Below, in pieces: positions 9,122 through 12,500 of a DNA stretch of 12,500 nucleotides. The notes under the pieces were generated by a model that saw nothing but the letters and a program-made list of their open reading frames with translations, made no database searches and was not told where the DNA came from. A program made the position numbers and the translations under genes. Every line of letters begins with the position of its first letter. Position 1 is the first letter of the stretch. This stretch comes from Stramonita haemastoma (Eukaryota; Mollusca; Gastropoda; Neogastropoda; Muricidae): assembly GCA_030674155.1 (NCBI GenBank), contig CM060327.1:21014462-21026961 (forward strand), written 5' to 3'.

Positions 9122-9680
9122 AGCGTAGGAAGAAAAATTGAAAGAAAGGAAGAAAAGAGAAAAAGAACAAAATATTTAAATTAGAAAGAAAAGATCAGAA
9201 AAAGAAGGAAGATAGAATGACAAACAGAAAGTATTACTAGCAGCAAAAGAGAGAAAGACTTGAAAAGACAGTGGAAAACAACAACAGCAACAAATAAAAT
9301 CCAATACAAAAAAAAGTAAAACAATTCTTTTTTAAATATTCACAAAGGAAGAAAATCAAGACAAAACAGGAATGAAAAAGAAAGACAGACAGATAGACAG
9401 AGAGACAGGCAGACAGACAGACAGAAAGAAAGAAAGACAAAGGCAGACAGAAAGATAGAAAGAAGAAAATTATTTAGAAAGAAAGACAGATAGACAGTCA
9501 GAAAGACGGACAGAAAGAAGAAAGAAATAAAGAAAGAGAAAAAGAAAGTAAGAAAAAAAGAAAAGAAAGAAAGAAAAGGAAGAAAGAAAGATAGAAAGTC
9601 AGAAAGAAAAGATAGAAAGTCAGAAAGAAAGGAAAGAAGAAAGAAAGAACAAAGAAAAAGAAATAAAGAAAGAAACAACC
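9122..9680 (+). repeat. Polypurine GAAA/AGAC-rich tract
   Basis: About 550 bp consist mostly of GAAA, AAAG, AGAC and AGAT words, strongly biased to purines on the plus strand. It includes tetramer runs (GACA, GAAA) near 9380-9440 and 9480-9520. Near 9590-9622, AGAAAGTCAGAAAGAAA-type units are repeated. The minus-strand 112-codon Phe/Leu/Ser frame is a by-product of the composition. Long homopurine mirror-like stretches can form intramolecular triplexes. Confidence 0.9.
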
Positions 9681-9689
9681 AACAACAAA

Positions 9690-10010
9690 ATCAATATAAT
9701 ATTTGTACTTTCCCTAACCCTCATGCCCAGGTTGTTACTTTTCTTTTCATTCTGTTTTCCTGTAGTTCCTTTATTAGAGTTTACCATTCTTTGATTTTTT
9801 TCTCTCTTTTTGTTCTTTGTTTCGCTAAGTGTTTTGCCTGACGGTGCTTTATCTCTTCTGGTTGTCTTTGTCCAATCCCCAAAGAGTCTTAAAGAGACGT
9901 CTTCCAGTGCAAATAGACAACAGCCGTGTTAAATATTCATGGTGGCTCAGGAAGTTAATGTGGTGGAAGGCTTTAAGATCTTCAATACTGCTTTACGCAA
10001 TGTTTTGCAT
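9690..10010. other. Unique spacer, nothing firmly recognised
   Basis: This is mixed-composition unique DNA. A plus frame starting at 9829 is open through it and then runs on for 200 codons of microsatellite, so its length is not evidence for a gene. No domain is recognised in the non-repetitive first 60 codons. Confidence 0.5.
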
Positions 10011-10011
10011 C

Positions 10012-10087
10012 TGTGTCTGTAAGGTCTGCTGTCTCTGTCAGTCTTTGTGTCTCTGTCAGTCTTTCTCTGTGTGTGTGTGTGTGTATG

Positions 10088-10151
<64 letters not shown>

Positions 10152-10156
10152 GTACC

Positions 10157-10191
<35 letters not shown>

Positions 10192-10270
10192 GTATGTCGC
10201 TGTGACTCTGACTCCCTCTATGTGTCTCTCTGTCTGTCTCTGTCTCTCTCTGTCCCATCTGTGTGTATGT
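10012..10270. repeat. (TG)n, (TGTC)n and CT-rich compound array
   Basis: Degenerate TCTGTG words lead to a nearly pure TG run (about 10088-10146), then about eight TGTC units (10157-10188), then degenerate TCTC/TGTC sequence. Each sub-array differs from the next by simple unit changes. Confidence 0.93.
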
Positions 10271-10271
10271 T

Positions 10272-10279
10272 TATATATA

Positions 10280-10348
<69 letters not shown>

Positions 10349-10351
10349 GTA
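10272..10351. repeat. (TA)n with TATG interruptions
   Basis: About 80 bp of alternating TA is interrupted by three or four G or C substitutions (ATGCATAT, ATGTATGTATAT). It has low melting stability and is largely self-complementary, so cruciform extrusion and assembly error are likely. Confidence 0.92.
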
Positions 10352-10377
10352 ATCATATGTATTATCATAATTATGAT

Positions 10378-10397
10378 TGTATGTATGTATGTATGTA

Positions 10398-10456
<59 letters not shown>

Positions 10457-10575
10457 ATGTATGTATGTATGTATGTATGTATGTATGTATGTATGTATGT
10501 ATGTATGCATGTATGTATGTATGCATGTATGTAATCATGTATGTATATATGTATGTATGTATGTATTTATGTATA
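10378..10575. repeat. (TGTA)n-(TGTC)n-(TGTA)n symmetric array
   Basis: About five TGTA units are followed by about fourteen TGTC units (10399-10455) and then about thirteen pure TGTA units (10456-10508), which continue with ATGC and TATATG variants to about 10575. A TGTC block embedded in TGTA suggests a single A-to-C change that was amplified within a TGTA array. Confidence 0.93.
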
Positions 10576-10660
10576 TGTGCGTGTGTGTGTGTGTGCGGAA
10601 GGGGGGGGGGGCGAACGCATGCACGTATATGTGTTTGTATGTGTGTGTGTGTGTGCACAT
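10576..10660 (+). repeat. TG repeats around a G11 run
   Basis: A TG/CG repeat (10578-10595) is followed by CGGAA, eleven G residues (10601-10611), and then further TG repeat with ATGT and GCAC variants. This is the third place in the window where a G or C homopolymer lies next to a TG/CA repeat. Confidence 0.9.
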
Positions 10661-10679
10661 GCCTGCGTGCGAATGAATT

Positions 10680-11040
10680 ATCTTTGTCTTCATCTCTCCC
10701 CCCCACCCTCCACCTTCTCTTCATCTATATTTTTGTTAATTTCACTGTACATTTACAAACGATGTGATGTTAGACACGAATACCTTCATGGGAAAAACAA
10801 ACAAAACAAAAAGAGACCACCAGAAGTCGTAACCAGCTTTCTTTCCTGTACGATGTTGCATCCTCTGCATCCCAAAAAGTCAGACAAGAAGATTGAAAGT
10901 TGTCTGCAAAATAATCTTCTTTCCTTCAAAGATGCATCGGGTCGCCATCCATCTAGACCACACAGTGCAGCAAGACTTTCACTGTCGTCTGACTGTTGCT
11001 GTCTGTCTATCTGTCTGCCTGACTGACTGCAAGACAGAGC
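10680..11040. other. Unique spacer with a coding-like plus frame
   Basis: Between about 10767 and 11010 one plus frame is free of repeats and has a balanced composition (for example KRPPEVVTSFLSC and FKDASGRHPSRPH). It is preceded by pyrimidine-rich DNA and a GATGTTAG at about 10765-10772 that could be an acceptor. No protein family is recognised and no donor site is evident before the following TCTG repeat. I do not call it a gene. Confidence 0.25.
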
Positions 11041-11041
11041 T

Positions 11042-11153
11042 GTTTTTTCTGTCTCTGTCTATCTCTGTCTCTTTCTCTGTCTGTCTGTCTATCTGTCTGT
11101 TTCTGTATCTCTCTGTCTGTCTGTCTCTCTCTTGCGCGCTCTATCTCTTTCTC
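11042..11153. repeat. TCTG/TC microsatellite, left flank of the insertion
   Basis: TCTG, TCTC and TCTA words form an imperfect pyrimidine-rich tract, broken by GCGCG near 11134-11138. The last 14 bases (11140-11153) recur exactly at the other side of the retroelement. The tract of the same type at 12379-12500 is therefore best read as the continuation of one original array. Confidence 0.9.
11140..11153. repeat. Target-site duplication, left copy
   Basis: The 14 bases TCTATCTCTTTCTC end exactly where the pyrimidine-rich tract gives way to the G-rich start of the element. They match 12379-12392 without a mismatch. The bases outside differ: C at 11139 against T at 12378, and G at 11154 against T at 12393. 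Confidence 0.65.
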
Positions 11154-11231
11154 GGGGTTGGTCACGAGACGCGAAGCGGACAGGGCGTACATTTTCTGTG
11201 AGCTACAGTAAAACTCGTAATTCATACAAAA

Positions 11232-12128
11232 ATGCCAGTTACTGGACTTCCAGCGGCTGTGGAGAGGACCTTAGGCGCCCTGCTGACTGACAATGCAGTC
11301 TCCAGCTGGAAAGTGGCAGGAGAAGGGGACAGCGTGGTTTTTGTCTTGCGACTTAAACCAGTGGACACAGCAGTGTCAACCAACATGGCGGATCCAACAG
11401 TGAATCGCAGCACACAAGTACAATACTATAGGAAAAAATCCTACTCCCAAACCCGCAGGGATTTGGAACGGGCTCGAAAGCATAAAGAGAAGCAGGCAAG
11501 TGTTGTGTGTGAAAGTGACTGTGTCTTCAGTGCCTCGAGTCCACCTGACAAAAGTGTAGAACAGCAGAATGCAGCATGCGCAGATACGCATAGAGTAGAC
11601 CTACCAACAGCACACACACAGGACATCAACACAAAAACATCAGTTAAGTTGCCTTCATCAGTTGATTTAGAACCTACGTGTATGTCTGATTGTAGTGACT
11701 GTGCTGATATGTGTGTTTTGCAGCCTGAGGTGAACGATGATAATATTGTTGGTGCATTCGACAAAGGAAATGTCAAACAGTATGTGGCTACTCTAACTGA
11801 TAGATCAGTACAGAAAAGGCTGAGAGACAGACAAAGAAATACACACTTTAGAAAATCTGTCCTACATCATTCAGATGGTGAAGATATTGTGACGTGTGAA
11901 TCAGATGACATTGTGATCCAGCTCGCATGCCAACCAGACACTGAGCCAGTATGTGTGTACTGGTTTGTCAAACAGCAAGAGAAAAACATGTTAAAAGAGG
12001 AACGTGTCAAACTCGCCAGTTTGCGGAATGGGAAGCGAATCCAGAACACACTACACACGGAGACCCTTTCGTGTGCCTCAAGGGACTTGGCGACACTTAG
12101 AGAACTATTACATCGCTGTCTTGGCTAG
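11232..12128 (+). CDS. Uncharacterised 298-aa ORF1-like protein of the retroelement
   Basis: This is the only full-length, complex-composition protein frame in the window. The first ATG (CAAAAATGC, A at -3) gives 298 residues. A second in-frame ATG at residue 52 has a stronger context (CAACATGG). Residues 1-45 include a SSWKVAGEGDSVVFVLRL segment that looks like a small beta-rich module. Residues 67-88 (RKKSYSQTRRDLERARKHKEKQ region) are strongly basic and probably helical, suited to RNA or DNA binding. Residues 90-180 are acidic, Ser/Thr-rich and probably disordered, with four Cys spaced C-x3-C-x2-C-x3-C at 150-161, which is not a CCHC zinc knuckle. A second basic patch lies at 191-208 and a Leu-containing charged C-terminus at 250-298. 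The SSWK...RRKxxSQxxRDxxRA combination recalls predicted proteins found repeatedly in invertebrate genomes. That is recall rather than a search result. Position inside a bounded retroelement suggests an ORF1-type nucleic-acid-binding role. Confidence 0.7.
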   Translation: MPVTGLPAAVERTLGALLTDNAVSSWKVAGEGDSVVFVLRLKPVDTAVSTNMADPTVNRSTQVQYYRKKSYSQTRRDLERARKHKEKQASVVCESDCVFSASSPPDKSVEQQNAACADTHRVDLPTAHTQDINTKTSVKLPSSVDLEPTCMSDCSDCADMCVLQPEVNDDNIVGAFDKGNVKQYVATLTDRSVQKRLRDRQRNTHFRKSVLHHSDGEDIVTCESDDIVIQLACQPDTEPVCVYWFVKQQEKNMLKEERVKLASLRNGKRIQNTLHTETLSCASRDLATLRELLHRCLG

Positions 12129-12244
12129 CGTAGGCGGAGGGCCTGTGACAATGACTGGACGAAAGAAAGGCTCGGAATGCCATAACATATCCGGACTGTA
12201 AAGAGTGTCGTGTCTCGATGTACATTACAAATCAATGCTGTGGT

Positions 12245-12259
12245 TTCCATGGCATGGAA
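12245..12259 (+). other. Perfect inverted repeat in the 3' UTR
   Basis: TTCCATG and CATGGAA are exact reverse complements separated by one G. The loop is too short for a hairpin unless the inner pair opens, so in RNA it would form a short stem of five or six pairs. It may be part of a folded 3' UTR. Confidence 0.6.
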
Positions 12260-12313
12260 TGGTGTTGTGTGTCAGCTTAAAGTAATTATCGTTATCGTTA
12301 TTCGGCAACCCCC

Positions 12314-12346
12314 TTCATGTATGGGCCAGTGGCCTTTTTTCATGAA
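12314..12346 (+). other. 3'-terminal stem-loop of the retroelement
   Basis: An outer stem TTCATG (12314-12319) with CATGAA (12341-12346) encloses an inner stem GGCC (12324-12327) with GGCC (12331-12334) around an AGT loop, with an internal loop of T residues. It lies only seven bases before the TTCGAG repeats. In LINEs of the stringent type, the reverse transcriptase recognises a 3' stem-loop of this kind. That role is inferred here. Confidence 0.55.
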
Positions 12347-12350
12347 TAAA
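12345..12350 (+). promoter_or_regulatory. AATAAA polyadenylation-like signal
   Basis: AATAAA lies just before the hexamer repeat tail and overlaps the end of the outer stem. It may be a genuine processing signal or simply part of the conserved 3' end of the element. Confidence 0.4.
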
Positions 12351-12353
12351 CCT

Positions 12354-12380
12354 TTCGAGTTCGAGTTCGAGTTCGAGTTC
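12354..12380 (+). repeat. (TTCGAG)4 retroelement tail
   Basis: Four exact TTCGAG units are followed by a partial TTC that merges with the TC-rich target. Short tandem tails are produced by several LINE reverse transcriptases in place of poly(A) and mark the 3' end of the inserted copy. Confidence 0.85.
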
Positions 12381-12500
12381 TATCTCTTTCTCTCTCTTTC
12401 TCTCTCCCTTTCTCTCTCCTTGTCTCTCTGTCTCTGTCTCCCTCTCTCCCTCTCTCTGTCTCTCTCTCTGTCTCTCTCACTCTCTCTATCTCTTTCCTCT
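12379..12500. repeat. TC-rich microsatellite, right flank of the insertion
   Basis: TCTC, TTTC, TGTC and CCTC words fill the rest of the window and run off the edge. The first 14 bases (12379-12392) are the right copy of the target-site duplication. Confidence 0.9.

Larger units (their letters stand above)
11154..12378 (+). mobile_element. Non-autonomous LINE-like retroelement with ORF1-like gene only
   Basis: The unit is 1225 bp: a 78-bp leader, a 298-codon intact frame and a 250-bp 3' UTR. The UTR ends in a potential stem-loop, AATAAA and about four TTCGAG repeats. Both ends abut the identical 14-mer TCTATCTCTTTCTC (11140-11153 and 12379-12392), as expected for a target-site duplication made by target-primed reverse transcription. 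Hexamer tails rather than poly(A) are typical of several LINE clades. No endonuclease or reverse-transcriptase frame is present, so it must have been mobilised in trans or have arisen by internal deletion of a LINE. The target is a TC-rich microsatellite; some Tx1-group LINEs are reported to target such repeats, but I cannot assign this element to that clade. The low-complexity flank makes the duplication less decisive than it would be in unique DNA. Confidence 0.68.

Noticed and set aside
9340..9678. Phe/Leu/Ser-rich 112-codon minus frame resembling a membrane protein
   Set aside because: It is caused by the polypyrimidine strand of the GAAA-rich tract. The hydrophobicity is compositional.
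9829..10767. 312-codon plus frame, the longest in the window
   Set aside because: About 200 codons are TG, TGTC, TA and TGTA microsatellite translating to Cys/Val/Tyr/Met runs. The short non-repetitive start has no recognised domain. It is not a cysteine-rich secreted peptide gene.
11222..11776. Minus-strand frames of 63-111 codons opposite the 298-aa gene
   Set aside because: They overlap the intact plus-strand frame, lack motifs, and are shadows of it.

Overview
The window looks like non-coding, repeat-rich DNA from an animal nuclear genome, most likely a mollusc and probably a gastropod. The evidence is long microsatellites of every unit size, no compact gene order, a tRNA-derived SINE whose body I recognise from molluscan sequences, decayed LINE reverse-transcriptase tails, and one small retroelement with a hexamer-repeat tail. 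There is no sign of bacterial or organellar DNA. By manual estimate about 30% of the window is simple sequence, and nearly all long open frames fall inside it and are artefacts.

Layout. 1-345: a minus-strand SINE whose tail runs into an ATGT-type microsatellite. 457-498: C16 joined to a CA repeat. 840-1516: a degenerate CCTTG/TTTTG satellite with a second-order period of about 122-135 bp. 1706-1880: a CT/CTGT tract. 2094-2200: a possible retroelement 3' end. 2630-3606: nearly 1 kb of CTA/CTG/CTC triplet repeat containing an exact 69-bp internal duplication. 3676-3696: G21. 3700-6530: mostly unique AT-rich DNA with one LINE fragment (4413-4466, minus) and a speculative minus-strand terminal exon (4840-4942). 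6535-6716: a TATC/TC compound microsatellite. 7266-7482, 8361-8462 and 8791-8974: AC/ACGC arrays. 7758-7951: a clearer LINE ORF2 C-terminal pseudogene (minus). 9008-9121: a short coding-like stretch. 9122-9680: a polypurine tract. 10012-10660: stacked TG, TGTC, TA and TGTA arrays. 11040-11153 and 12379-12500: TC-rich tracts on either side of an inserted element.

The most interesting object is the insertion at 11154-12378 (1225 bp). It has a short leader, one intact 298-codon frame and a 250-bp 3' UTR. The 3' UTR ends in a potential stem-loop, an AATAAA and about four TTCGAG repeats. An identical 14-bp sequence (TCTATCTCTTTCTC) abuts both ends, as expected for a target-site duplication. It therefore looks like a recent, complete retrotransposition product that carries an ORF1-like protein but no reverse transcriptase, comparable in principle to mammalian HAL1 half-LINEs, inserted into a TC microsatellite. 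The 298-aa protein is the only full-length protein-coding frame I can support. No cellular gene or pathway can be reconstructed.
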